A stretch of 64,000 nt of DNA from the NCBI GenBank assembly GCA_002077065.1, contig NAJO01000020.1, positions 62,001-126,000 on the forward strand, written 5' to 3'. Below the pieces are notes generated by a model, which did no database searches, was not told where the DNA came from, and saw only the letters and a list, made by a program, of their open reading frames with translations. The position numbers and the translations under genes are program-made. This document shows positions 42,242 through 53,742 of this stretch, piece by piece (positions within the stretch are counted from its first letter, which is position 1; the number at the start of each line of letters is the position of its first letter). The stretch is from Cryoendolithus antarcticus (Eukaryota; Ascomycota; Dothideomycetes; Cladosporiales; Cladosporiaceae).

Positions 42242-45200
42242 ATGTCGTTTGGGAGAAGGAAGGCGGCCCCGCAGTCGGCTCTGCCGCTGTCGAACGACGA
42301 TTTAGCCTCTGGTCTAGATGACACTGGAAGCAGTTTGTCGACAGGAACGGGACGCCAGGCACATGCGAAGCCCCGGGATCGAAGGGCGCTTTCTATTGTA
42401 TCGGCTTCTGCTTCACACAACTTGCCTTCGCGGAGCTATATTCACCACGCGGGAGGGCACGGGAGTAAAGGTACGTTCACTGGATCGCGTTGACGTTTGG
42501 AGAGTTTGGCGCTTGGTCTAGCTAATTCTGGGATGCGCAATATTGACAGATAATCACGTTGCAGAACCTGTGCAGTACTCATCTTTTGGCGTAAGAGAGC
42601 AGACCGCTGAGCTATCGTCATCGTTCTTGAGTGACTCTGATGCAACACATTATCCCGGATCGGCAAGCGAAGACGAATACGACGATGTCTCTACGCCTAG
42701 CACAGTGCGAAGACATGATCCCATAGCGGATCAGCGACCACGATCTTCGGATGAGAACGACATGCCGCCAGATGCTTCCAACCTCGCGGAGATGCTCGCA
42801 ACGCAGACTATCGATTCAAGGCACTCGGACGGCATGTCGCGGCATCCTTATAGTCAAGCCGAAGCTGGGGCGAGTCAAAGTGTCCCTGATGTTGTCATCA
42901 GCAACGAAGACGCCGATACGCCGACGGAAGTCAGTCCGCTGCTGCCCAGAGGCCGACTATCCTCGCATCTGAAGCAGACCTACGAGACAGCGGCTGAAGC
43001 CGAGGGGCAAGCGTCGAGGACCAGTAGACGGATCTGGGATCGAATGGGACTTTCACTTCCATTGAACCGAAATGACCGAGCGACATCTCGCAGCAAAGTC
43101 ATCAACGTTAAGTCGTGGGACGCACGATACATCGTGAAGAAGGTGGTTGTGGAACCTGCTAGAACGATCCCTGCGGTATTCCTCGGTGTCCTCCTGAACC
43201 TCCTCGATGCGCTAAGCTATGGGATCATCTTATTTCCTCTGGGTGAGGAGGTCTTCTCAGCCATGGGCGCCGATGGCGTGTCGATGTTCTACGTTTCGTG
43301 CATCATCTCGCAACTGGTTTACTCATCTGGCAGCATCTTCAAGGGTGGTGTTGGATCCGAGATGATCGAGGTTGTGCCCTTCTTCCACAAGATGACCTAC
43401 ATGATCATGGGTAAGATGGGAACTGCTAATCCGGAGGCGCTGAGAGCGACAGTCATAACGTCGTATGCGATGAGCTCGATTGTAACTGGACTAGTGTTCT
43501 TCATCCTGGGCACTGCAAATCTAGGGACACTGGTCAACTTCTTCCCCCACTCGATCCTGACTGGATGCATTGGCGGTGTGGGAGTCTTCCTATTCATCAC
43601 TGGACTGGAAGTCAGTGCCCGACTTGACGGCAATTTGGAGCTCACGCTGGACGTCATCGCCAGACTATTTGCGAAGGAGACCGTTGTACTGTGGGTCCCG
43701 CCCCTGATACTCGCAATTGGACTACTCACCATCAAGCACTACTACGATCGGCCTTGGCTGGTACCTGCGTACTACATCGCCATCACCACGATCTTCTACA
43801 TCATCACCACCGCTGTGCCATCAATCTCGATGGACAGTTTGCGCGCGCATGGCTGGGTGTTCGAAGCTCCAGCAGCCGGCGTACCTTTCTACAATTTCTA
43901 CACCTACTATAACTTCAAGATCGTGGATTGGAGCGCGCTGTGGATGACTGTTCCGTCGCAGCTGGCTCTAACGTTCTTCGGTATCCTACACGTGCCAATC
44001 AATGTCCCGAACTTGGCGATTCAAGTCCAAGAGGACAACGTCAGCATCAATCGTGAGCTGATCATGCACGGCATCTCGAATACGCTATCAGGCTGTGTAG
44101 GCAGTATACAGAACTACCTTGTCTTTGTCAACTCGGTTCTCTTCATGTCCTCGGGAGGTGACAGCCGACTCGCCGGCTTCATGCTTGCTGCAGCGACCTT
44201 TGGCCTCTGGATCGCTGGTCCGGTAGTCATTGGCTTCGTCCCAGTGATGGTGGTCGGCACACTTATCTACCAGCTTGGGATTGAGCTGGCCTGGGATGCC
44301 ATGGTCACAACTTACGGACGACTTAGCCGACTCGAGTACTTCACCATTGTCGTTATAGCATTTGTCATGGGGCTGTACGACTTCGTGGTCGGCGTCGCCA
44401 TCGGTATCGGTATGGCTTGTCTGGTATACGTGGTGCAGACGTCAGGTAAGACCGTCATCCGCGCCGAGTTCTCGGGCAAAGTCGCAGAGTCGACTGTCAG
44501 ACGCCATCCTCGGCAGCGCAACTACCTGCACAAAGTCGGCAAGCAGATACGCGTGGTCAAGCTTGGTAGCTACCTCTTCTTCGGTAGTATCGTTAAGGTC
44601 GAGAAGACTGTACGCGCACTAGTCGAGTTGGAGGCTTTCGCGGACTCACCTGTGCGCTATGTCATCCTGGACTTCTCGCATGTCACTGGCATCGACTTTT
44701 CGGCAGCAGAAGCTTTCGTCAGGATGCATCGCATCTTACATCGGCGCGACGTCAGTCTAGTGCTAGCTGGCTTCACCTTAGAGAGCGAGGTCGGCAAAAG
44801 CCTGCAGATGGTTGAGCTCTTCAAGGGTGGTGACGACGACGATGTCCCACGACCAAAGATCTTCCAGGACCTCAATGGGGCGCTGGAAGCTTGCGAGAAC
44901 GAGCTGCTCATCATACTCACGGAGAAGCAACGCTCTGTGGCTCGTAAATCTGAAGACTCACCTCCACTCCGAATCCCCGACCACTCCTCCCAACTTTCCG
45001 CCACCTCTCCTCTTGACGCTCTAGTCGGCTCGCCCCGCCGCAAGCTCCTTCACGAAGCCGCTTCTACGGCAATCATCGAGACAAACCCCCCGGAACACTA
45101 CAAGTGGACGAACCTCAAGCAACCCCTTCCCCTCCTTCTCCAAGCCTTCCAAGATCTCACGTCAAAGAATGAAGACTTCTGGTTCCGCATAACACCCTAC

Positions 45201-45563
45201 TTCACGCGTCGCGAGTTTACCCGCGGCCAGACGCTCTACGCCCGCGGCGACCGCCCAGATGGCTTCTACCTCCTGCAATCTGGAATCCTGCGAGCCGAGT
45301 ACGAGCTAGAGCAGGGCGCTTACCACGAGAGCATCGCTGCGGGGACCACGTGCGGCGAGCTGCCGTTCTTCAGCGATACGGAGCGTACGAGCTCGGTGTT
45401 TGCGGAGACGGACTGCGTGGCTTGGTTGTTGACGCCGGAGAAGTGGGAGGCGCTGCAGGGGAAGGAGAGGGAGGTCGCCACGGAGTTGCTGAAGGTGGGG
45501 ATGAAGTTGAGTGCGGAGCGGATGAGTGCTATTACCAGTTATGTTTTGATTACTGCTAGTTGA
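42242..45563 (+). CDS. SulP/SLC26 transporter with STAS and cyclic-nucleotide-binding domains
   Basis: Exons 42242-42470 and 42550-45563 (79-nt intron, GTACGT donor, ATTGACAG acceptor) encode 1,080 residues. Residues 1-260 are a disordered, acidic cytosolic tail with ETAAEAEGQASRTSRR. A multi-pass domain spans about 270-710 (AVFLGVLLNLLDALSYGIIL, GVFLFITGLEVSARL, WIAGPVVIGFVPVMVVGTLI). A STAS domain follows (about 740-835; FFGSIVKVEKTVRALV, VILDFSHVTGIDFSAAEAFV). A cyclic-nucleotide-binding fold lies at about 955-1060 (FTRGQTLYARGDRPDGFYLL, AAGTTCGELPFFSDTERTSS). Yeast Vsb1 (YGR125W) and its relatives have a related layout and act at the vacuole in basic amino-acid storage; I infer a vacuolar role rather than sulfate uptake. 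The CNB loop lacks a clear arginine for the cyclic phosphate, so binding of cAMP is doubtful. Confidence 0.9.
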
Positions 45564-47132
45564 TTGAGTGGAAGCGAGCGTTGCAGCTTCGTTGGCAGTG
45601 GGTTGGACTAGCCATCACTTTTGGCGAGGAAGAAAGCGTTGTACATATCGCTCTTCAGCGTTCTGTGTTGCTGTACTTACTATGATCATTTACCACACCC
45701 TCAATTGATAGTGTGACTAAGATGTCTATACCTCAGTAAGGTAATACCTCTACTTCTGTCCCTCTCGCTCTCGCACATGCTGACCACCCATCCATGTACC
45801 GGCAGGCGTCGGGAATACGTTTATGCCACGCAGTCCCTTGGTGGTCGCGTGAGGCCACCACCTCGACATCGCGAGCAGTGACGCCTTCTCGCCGCCCGAT
45901 GCCCTCATCTACGTACTTTCGCAGCTTATCTCAGGTGTGGTGGGGCCTGCGATTAGGGTTGCAGATACGACGTCGTCACGTGGCCGTCTGTCAGAGACAC
46001 CACATGTCACTGCTGTGTTTGCAGTCTCGAGGGTGGCCTGCTGATGTGTGGAATGTTGAGTGGTGCGTTGTGCGTGAGGACATCAAGGAACGTCTGATCA
46101 TAATGGAGCGATGGGATGCGAGACGTTCGCATAGGCTTATTTCTGTACAGCACTAGTGGCGCTACGGGGTTGGCTTTTGGAAAAGCGAGCAGGGGTATGG
46201 GTTGCGGTTCGGAAGGATGAGGCTAGGCGAGGCTTTAGAGAAAGGGTTCTGTCAGATCTTTCGGCTTTTGAACACCTGAGTTCAGCATTTGCAGGTGATT
46301 CAAGCCCAAGACCATGAACAGCCTATGCTATGCTTCTTGCGGTTTCAGTCTCGATCCTAGCAGTGTAGACCCCGACAACGCCATCAGCACGGGAGTCTGT
46401 GGCTAGTCACCGCTGAGATCCACTTCTCCTTCGATCACATTGAGGTCCGTGGGTCGCAGATTTGGCTGTGGCTGGCGTGGGACAAAGTCGGAAAGCAGCA
46501 GCGTTTCAGCCTCTCAAACACGGGTATGACTTCTCGTCTCGAGTCACAGGTACGCAGAGAATAGGACCCTATCGCTGCTTGATGCCCAGCATCCCGCCTT
46601 ATTGTTGCAGTATTGAGGGTGGAAATGTTGGTTATCTACGAAATTCTTCGAGGAAGATCATGCAACGACTTCTGCCCTTCAAGATAGCTCCATGTCATAA
46701 ACCCGGCGCGTGACAACCACCGCAACGCGTATCGCTCACCTCACCAAGACCCTCGTGCATGTATTCAAGCCTGCGCCGCCTCTCACGTTGCACAATAACT
46801 GGTTGTGCTGCTGCCATCTCACACCATGTCAACCAAGACTCTGTGCAGCGAATCATCAGCCTCCTCCGCCGCCAGTCTCCGCCGTGAACAATCTCGCTAA
46901 ACGCTGGGACCTTGCTACGAGCACGGCACTTCCTGCCCACCAAACACGCCACGATAAAACTTCTTCCACCCTGTCTCACCTTCCCTCCATCACACCACTT
47001 CACATTCACCAACAGCTACGTGCATTGCTTGCTTTCATTTGCCATTCTGTGATACCCTCATCGGCGCAGGCTTGCCCGTTTACTGCTGAGCGTTGAGACT
47101 TTACTTGCTTGCGAAGAAGGATTGATTGAATC
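45564..47132. other. Intergenic interval
   Basis: About 1.57 kb between two plus-strand genes. It ends with a long pyrimidine-rich, G-poor stretch (about 46720-47060), as expected for the promoter and 5' UTR of a highly expressed fungal gene. Chance ORFs only. Confidence 0.4.
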
Positions 47133-49380
47133 ATGTCTGATACGACGCACACCACCCCGGCCACTGCGGCGCCGCTGGAGAAGCTCGAGAACACTGTCGA
47201 GCCTACTTCGGCGACCTCTCACGTCCCTGAGCCAAGCTCTACTTCCACTACCTCCCCAGCCGTGCCAGAGACATCGGCCACCACGGAGACGGCCCCTACA
47301 ACCTCCGCATCAGATGCTGTCAAGCACGAGGACACTGTCCTTGGCGGGGCTGCCGACGGTGCTCTGCCCCAAGTCCCCAACACCACTACCGCTGCCACAG
47401 ATAGCAAGGCCGTCGAGCCAGTATCAGAGGGCCACCTTGGCTACAAGGCGCCCGGTCTCCTGAAGTAAGTCTCCTGTGTCCCTGAGTAGTGACGCGTAAG
47501 TACTGATAAGAGCATAGGCAATTCCTCTTCTCACAAAAGGAGTTCTGGCTCAGCGATGCGCCACTCACGCCTCAGCACCTTCACCTGTACCTGCGTGGTG
47601 AGAAGTCCGAGGTCGCCCACCCAGTCGCCGCGTGGGCAACGCATACCGGCAAGGGTCTACTCTTCTTCAACAAGAAGGGCGAATCTGAGCGCAGCCACCC
47701 AGCTGGCATCCTGCCTCTCTATGAGGCGACTGATCTGAAGAAGTCGACTCCGCATGAGTTCAGCTTCGAGATTCACGGCCACAAGCACCAGTTCAAGGCT
47801 ACCAGCGACGCTGAGCGTGATGGCTGGTACCTCGCGATTGAGAAGGAGGTCGAGCTTGCTAAGGCTTCAAAGGAGAGCGTTCGTGGCAGCGAGGGCTACA
47901 AGTCGGAGATGGAGAAGCTGAGTGAGTGAAGTCAGCAGCATTCATGTTGGACATTCCGACTAACAATGTTGACAGACGCACCCAACGTGATTGGCGGTGT
48001 TGCCGGAGCTAACAAGTCCAGCGCTTTGCCTAAGAAGAGCACTGAGGTGACCGAGCCCAGGCGCACAGGCTCTTCGGAGTCGGAAGGCGAGGGTCTCAAG
48101 AAGAAGAACAAGAGCCGCTCTACATCTCGTGGTGTGCTCAACCGCCTGAAGGGCAAGAAGGAAGAGGCCGACACCAAGAAGGAAATCAAGAAAGAGGAGG
48201 AGGAGGAGGCTAAGGAAGAGAAGAAGATGGAGAAGGAGGAGAAGAAGATCGAGAAGGAAGAGGCGAAGGCTGAGAAGCATGGCGAGCACGGCTCTGCGCT
48301 TCCCTTCATTGGTGGAACCTCAGCTCCTCTTGATGCACCCAGTGCTGGTATGTCATGACCATGATGTCCTAACAGCGATCACCTACTGACAACAGCGTAG
48401 CCGACCGCGCAGTTGGTGCTCCCCTCGCGGAGATCAAGCACGAAGAGCCAGTGAACGCTCTCCCTGCGACGAATGGTGCCACACCGACCAAGATCGACGA
48501 GAGAACGAAGCCTACCAAGCGGAATAGTATCTTTGGCAAGCTTCCAGGTGCCTTCGGCGGCCTGATGAGCCCATCCAAGGAGAAGTCCGAGAGGGAAGCA
48601 GAGCTCAAGCCTGCGGTCCCGCCCAAGGACCACTCTGTTTCGGAGACTGCTCCTCAGCTGCCAGAGACAACCGCTACTGAGCCAATTGAGTCTGTTGCAC
48701 CTACCACCACGGCCACGACTGAGCCGATCAAGCCAGAGATCCACGAGCCTGCGCCGGTCACAGAGCCTACCACCAAAGCCACCGATGCCGTCACACCCGG
48801 CAAGGAGAAGAAGAGCTTCCTCTCAGGGCTTCCATTCCTGGGCAAGCGGGATCGTAGTGTGAGCCCGTCTCCTGCCCTGAAGGACACCCCAGCCAAGACC
48901 GAGACCTCTACTGTGCCTGCTACTGAGGAGTCCACCCCAGTCGAGCCCGTCAAGGCTGCCGAGCCAGTCACCGAGACCCCTGCTACTCTCCCGGAGACGG
49001 CACACAACAACACCTTTGCCAGCCCGATCGAGCCTATGACGGAGTCAAAGGCTATTGACCCGGTCCACGAGACCACCCCCACCGACACCACCTCTCCGGC
49101 CGGCGCCAACAAGCGCAACTCCGTCTTCGGCAACCTCGGTCGTCGTGCCAGCAAGGCGCTGAACCGCATGCAATCCACACCCAACTCCAAGAAGGAGAAC
49201 GCCATCCCAGGCGCCACCGAGTCTACTCCTAAGACCACCACTACCGCCGCCGATGAGACTCTCCCGACCACCACGACCGCCGACAAGGCCACCGAGAGCT
49301 CTCTCACCGACCCAGTCACGGAGAACAAGCCCGAGACTGTCGGCACCTCCTCTCACACCCCTGTGACCGCCAGCGCTTAG
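47133..49380 (+). CDS. Meu6-like PH-domain protein
   Basis: Four exons: 47133-47464, 47518-47921, 47976-48347 and 48401-49380; introns 53, 54 and 53 nt with TACTGATAA, GACTAAC and CTACTGAC branches; 695 residues. A Thr/Ala/Pro-rich N-terminus leads to a PH domain at about 110-235: QFLFSQKEFWLSDAPLTPQH, AAWATHTGKGLLFFNKKGES, FSFEIHGHKHQFKATSDAER with the closing WYLAIEKEVELA helix. Exon 3 carries SRGVLNRLKGKKEE and a Lys/Glu coiled coil. The long disordered tail repeats short KRNS-[IV]-FG modules three times (see findings). The PH domain and layout resemble fission-yeast Meu6 and unnamed Pezizomycotina relatives; such proteins probably bind phosphoinositide membranes. Function here is inferred only at that level. 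Confidence 0.82.
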
Positions 49381-50251
49381 TCGGGCCAGCTGCTCACAGG
49401 CCCATCTCGTTTCCTTTACATCGGAGGTAGCTCCAACACCACTCATTAGACTGTCGTTTCAGTACTGCTACAGCGGCTTTCGCCGCCACGTCGCGTTGCA
49501 CTTTCTATTACTAAGGAAGAGGGAAGCCTGGACTGCATGCTTGCTGCATAGTAGGCATGTGTGTTGGGTTCTTCACTCGCTCGCTGTGTTTTTCTTTGCG
49601 CAAAAAGATACCCCACATTGCTTCTTATACCTACATCGTTTAGTTGGCATGGACGGGAAGGGCATGGGATGGGGAGAGGTAATTAATGGGATCGAGAGAT
49701 AGAATGGAATGGAGAATCGTACACTGGACTGCTTGCACCCCTTGACTCCGTCTTTATGATCCTGTGTCTAGCATGTAGATTTGACGGCTGTCTCAGAACT
49801 CATATGATCACATCAGCGCCACTGCACGTAAAGAGGGTGTCGAGTTGCTTCTTCTGAGCGTGTGCGCACTCCGCATCTGGGCCGCGTCGCCCGAGGACTT
49901 CCATGATGCTCACATGCACGGCGCATGCAGCAGCGAATCTTGAGCTCCCGCCACGCGGCATCACCCTGCGCTTCTCAGGATTTTAGTCTCTTGTGTTCCA
50001 GTTGTGTAGGTTCGGTGCACGTGAGTAACAGTTTTTGTCGATTTGCTATATCCAACCACATACCTCAGCTCTTTGGAATCACCACTTGCTAGCCTACTGG
50101 GAGCTTGAGTAGCTTGGACCCGTACTACGAGCAAAGCTATCGCGCCTTGTTGCGAACCTCCGAGTCGCAGATTTCGAGTCCCTCGCTTTGATTAATAGTA
50201 GCACATTCAGCCCTCATGCGCGCGAGGTGGGCGCGGTCAGCATGAGCCAGA
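49381..50251. other. Intergenic interval
   Basis: About 870 nt: 3' UTR of the PH-domain gene and promoter/5' UTR of the UBTD-like gene. No gene seen. Confidence 0.4.
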
Positions 50252-51282
50252 ATGGTTCGTTATACCTCCCACTACTTCGAACAAGGATCGCTAACAGTAC
50301 CATCCAGGGCTGCTGCAATTCCACCCCCTCCCCCTCCTCCGATGACGGGCCTCCGAACCCTCCGGCCTCCCAAGCCGTCCGCCGACAGAACCTCCCCCAC
50401 GACTCCTCCCGCGCAGCCATAAACCAGCCAGCGCTCACGATCTCCGGCGCGACTTCGCCACGAGGGTCCTCACTTTCTCATGCTCCTCCCGCGTCTTCTG
50501 CGGCCGCGCGACCGAATGCGCCTTTAAGGGCGCCGAGTCCGGTGCCAGCTAGCCCGGGACATGTACCATCGCGCCCACCACCTTGGACGAGAGAGGTGCT
50601 TGAGACGGAGAGGGTGGCGTTCTTTGATACACGAGTCACTGGGCGGGAAGAGGTTTGGGGCGCGCTGAAGGTGGTCTGCGAATTACTGCGGCGAGGAGAG
50701 CTGGCGGAGGCACAGGGTATCGTAGATGCTGTTGGGATTAGCTGTCCTACCGGAAGGGTGGCGAGTGGACGAGGAAGGGACAGGGTGAAAGGTGGGGTTT
50801 ATGATGAACGAGGGGAAGTGTATGATTTGCCGGCTTGGGTGATCCTGGATCCCGAGGACATAGCCGACGAGGTTGCAGGTGGTGACAGCGGAGAGGAGAA
50901 AGAGGCTGTTGCTGGGGCAGGAGCAGTGGACGGCGCTGTTGACGACGATGAGAAGGATGAAGATGGGGCGGGGGACCTGGGAACGCAGCGAAGTGACAAG
51001 GGTAAAGGTAGAGAGGAAGACGTTGGCGAAATCTTCAAGCTCAGGGCGAGACGCAGCGATCGAGGAACCGACGTCGTGGTGCAAGTCGGTACCAAGGAGA
51101 AAGTCTCGGTCATTGTTAGGAGGATCTTGGAGCAGATTGGGCCGAAGCGAGTTAGGCTGGCATATCTTGGGCATGTTATGCAGGAGGGCAAGACGCTTGA
51201 GGAACAGGGGTTTAAGGTTGGGAATGTGGTGAACGCATACGTATTTGAAGGCGACGAGAAACACCTCACGAAGAGGAAGTGA
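50252..51282 (+). CDS. UBTD-type ubiquitin-domain protein with predicted lipidated N-terminus
   Basis: The proposed first coding exon is only ATG (50252-50254), spliced over a 53-nt intron (50255-50307; GTTCGT donor, CGCTAACAG branch, ATCCAG acceptor) to GGC TGC TGC, giving MGCCNSTPSPSS and 325 residues in all. MGxC starts are typical of UBTD1/UBTD2 proteins and predict N-myristoylation plus palmitoylation. The unspliced reading instead starts at 50242 or earlier and buries GCC internally. After a Pro/Ser-rich region comes the UBTD ubiquitin-binding domain: WTREVLETERVAFFDTRVTG, REEVWGALKVVCELLRRGEL, AEAQGIVDAVGISCPTG, VYDERGEVYDLPAWVILDP. An acidic linker leads to a C-terminal ubiquitin-like domain (IFKLRARRSDRGTDVVVQVG ... 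VRLAYLGHVMQEGKTLEEQG). In animals UBTD proteins link to E2 enzymes; a membrane-tethered adaptor role is plausible here. Confidence 0.85.
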
Positions 51283-51761
51283 AGGGAAGGAGATGCAGCT
51301 AGAAGCTGGCCGGTTGGACGACGAGAAGCTAAGAGCTTCGGACGAGATGAGGCGAGGTCTTGTGATAGTCGACCAGGTCCCGCAGGCATTCCTCGGCTCC
51401 GCAGTAGTAGAGGAGGTGCCGGGCAAAGTGCGATCCCTTCTGAAAGAGGTCGTTACTACGGCACTGCGTAGCCAGATGCATGACACGATCGAGAGGAAGG
51501 AAGGCATGCATACGAACGGCTTAGAAGACACAGCCAGGCGCTAAACGGGGTTTGGAGCGGATGGGGACAATAGGATACCCAGTGGACATTGTGTACATCT
51601 GCTATGTAATGAATGCTCCTCCTTCATACAACGTAATACAGCATCTCATCGTCTGCCATAGTCACTGCCAAGCCTTATCCCCGAACCTCACCTTCATCTA
51701 TCTCACCACGACCTCTTATCCGTCGCTCTTCCCACAAACTTTACCGTATGCTTAGCAGTAT
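51283..51761. other. Intergenic interval
   Basis: About 480 nt between UBTD-like and LYR genes. A 99-codon ORF (51245-51544) overlaps the end of the UBTD gene in another frame; it has no recognisable domain. The last 120 nt are pyrimidine-rich. Confidence 0.4.
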
Positions 51762-52655
51762 ATGCCCTCCTTCCTCATCCCTCGCAATGTAAGCGCCCAT
51801 CGCCAAGCTGCTATAGCCCTCTATCGTACACTCCTTCTCCATGGCCGAGCTGCACCACTCCAGGAATCGAGCCGCGATGACCTAAAGAATATCGTGCGAC
51901 ACCGCTTCAAGCAATCAGAGTACCTCCATAGCTACAGGAGGCTGAAAGTTGCGTTTGAGGCAGGCTATGAGGCTGTGGACCGTCTCGATGCTGCCATTGC
52001 TGGGGATAGAGGGAGCGTAGAGTTCATTGAGGGATTGGTAGCGAAGGCGCCAGCGAAGGTCAAGGAGCCGAAGCCACGACCGTCGAATGTGCGAGAAATC
52101 AGGCCAGCTGCAGCAATATCTGTGAAGCCGAAGATCGATCTATTCGAACGACCTTTGCCGCTGGAGAAGCTGTGTGGACGACGACATGTGCCCGTTCTCT
52201 TCAGCGCTGGCTCAATTCCTGTCCTTCGCTTTGGCAAGCCTCAGCCACCAGCCCTGTCAGGCTTTCTCAAGCATCGCATACGACAGCGGCAGCAGCGATG
52301 GAATCGCAGGCACGCACTAAGTGATCAGATTGGCTTTGCGGAGCATGAAGATCGCTGGGACGATATAGTGGCCGGCCAGATTGGTCAGAGGAGGCATAGA
52401 GAGTCGAGCTGGTCTGATGGGCCCAGACAGGCGAGGAAAGAAGTCGATGCGAAGCTGAGGGAAGAGGGGAGGAAGAACGTGGAGATGGCGGAGAAGATGC
52501 AGGCTGTTGTGGATCGGGAGCAAGCTTTGTTCGAGAAGGAGACGGAAGAGAGGAGGCAGCAAAGGTGGAGAGAACGTGTTAGCTCCCGGCAAGTGGACGA
52601 CGTGAGGGACGCCGATGTGCCACACAACGTTGTCGTTGTGAAGCAGCAGCCCTAA
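51762..52655 (+). CDS. Complex I LYR-type protein (mitochondrial)
   Basis: Single exon, 297 residues. The N-terminus has the LYR motif in context (AHRQAAIALYRTLLLHGRAA) followed by the arginine/phenylalanine helix DDLKNIVRHRFKQSEYLHSY and RRLKVAFEAGYEAVDRL. LYR proteins are small three-helix adaptors that join Fe-S cluster donors or the acyl carrier protein to mitochondrial complexes. This one carries an additional 190-residue C-terminal part with PVLFSAGSIPVLRFGKPQPP and a charged coiled coil (RKEVDAKLREEGRKNVEMAE). That layout is familiar from unnamed filamentous-fungal proteins (DUF1763-like, from memory). The client complex is not evident. Confidence 0.75.
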   Translation: MPSFLIPRNVSAHRQAAIALYRTLLLHGRAAPLQESSRDDLKNIVRHRFKQSEYLHSYRRLKVAFEAGYEAVDRLDAAIAGDRGSVEFIEGLVAKAPAKVKEPKPRPSNVREIRPAAAISVKPKIDLFERPLPLEKLCGRRHVPVLFSAGSIPVLRFGKPQPPALSGFLKHRIRQRQQRWNRRHALSDQIGFAEHEDRWDDIVAGQIGQRRHRESSWSDGPRQARKEVDAKLREEGRKNVEMAEKMQAVVDREQALFEKETEERRQQRWRERVSSRQVDDVRDADVPHNVVVVKQQP

Positions 52656-52852
52656 GCTAGCCGCAGCTTCTTCACTATTTTTTCTATACGAAGGCGTTTG
52701 TGCGCAGCGTGACTGCTTCCCAGACTGAAAAGCTGCGTGCCTTCGAAGACTTTCCGTTGCACACGCACAATTGTGTCCACATCCCAGGTAATCAGCGGCG
52801 CTCGACATTCCTCTCACAGGACAACACTTCAACACACGCCAAACACGCCAAA

Positions 52853-53742
52853 ATGTGTACACCCTCAAGACTGATGGCACTGTCTCCTGAAATACGCAAC
52901 AGGATTGCCGAGCTCACGCTCTACCATGGCAAGGACGGCATTATCTCACCGTGTCCACGCACCCACACTGACTATCACATTACACTGGTCGGCGGCATTC
53001 GAATCATCGGCACTATGATTGCTTCAACTTGGGCAACATCCGGAACACCCTTTCAGCTCCCCTTAGACGAGAGAATGCGCGAGTCCATCCTTGAGCACAC
53101 AACCAACCACCAACGTTTCAAGGACTGCCTCTTCCCGACCCCGCATACCTGTGCGTGCCGCCAGCTACATGCAGACACCATATCACTGTTCTACGGAGTG
53201 AATCACTTCCACTTCGAGCTAAGCCAACACCCTGTCCTGGACGTAAGGGGGAGATCGACTGGACCTGGCATTGGAGACTGGCTTCGGGCGGTGGAAAATA
53301 GTCGCCTGCGATGCATTCGAGAGTTCAGCATGGCGATCTCGCTGGATAAAGTTCGTGTTTTACGGCCCAAAGCGCTGCAGCTTACTTTCACACAAGTCAA
53401 CGTGAGGGCAGATGGAGTGGTGGCGATCGAAAGGGTCAATTTGCGCAGGATACCACGCCAGAGGACGACAATATCGATTGAATGATGTACACCGAGAGCC
53501 GCTACCGCAAGCCGTTCCTTGATGCTCTGCAAGGGAGTGGGTTGCATGTTCGCACTTTGGAGTGTCTCATTGCTTCCTTCGAAGAGCCGGACGTGTGTCT
53601 GCTGAGAGAATACAGTGTATTGCAAGTCGGCTTGCGTGTGTTAACGGCGGAAAGACTCGAGGGAGATGCTACCGGGGCTGACGATGAGGCCGAAGAAGCT
53701 GCTGATGAGGAAACTAGACTACTTGGCCCTGCTGGAAGATAG
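52853..53742 (+). CDS. 2EXR/F-box-like protein, tandem copy 1, 3' part frame-shifted
   Basis: From ATG 52853 (an upstream in-frame ATG is at 52700) the frame reads SRLMALSPEIRNRIAELTLY, a 2EXR/F-box-like start, through CACRQLHADTISLFYGVNHF and ENSRLRCIREFSMAI to a TGA at 53483-53485. The homology to copy 2 (54452-55335) continues in another frame: SRYRKPFLDALQGSGLHVRT, LECLIASFEEPD, to 53742. Either a frameshift sits near 53440-53480, or a weak 62-nt intron (53435-53496, GTCAAT...CCGAG) joins the two frames. Because copy 2 has matching coding sequence at the beginning of that stretch, I slightly favour a frameshift. Function unknown; family members are numerous and variable in fungi. Confidence 0.55.

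Noticed and set aside
46260..46310. tRNA-like arm (GGTGATTCAAGCC)
   Set aside because: The flanking bases do not make a T-stem and no acceptor or anticodon arm fits; no tRNA gene was found in the window by eye.
51245..51544. 99-codon ORF overlapping the end of the UBTD-like gene
   Set aside because: Different frame from the real gene, no recognisable domain and no independent promoter space; recorded only as a possibility.
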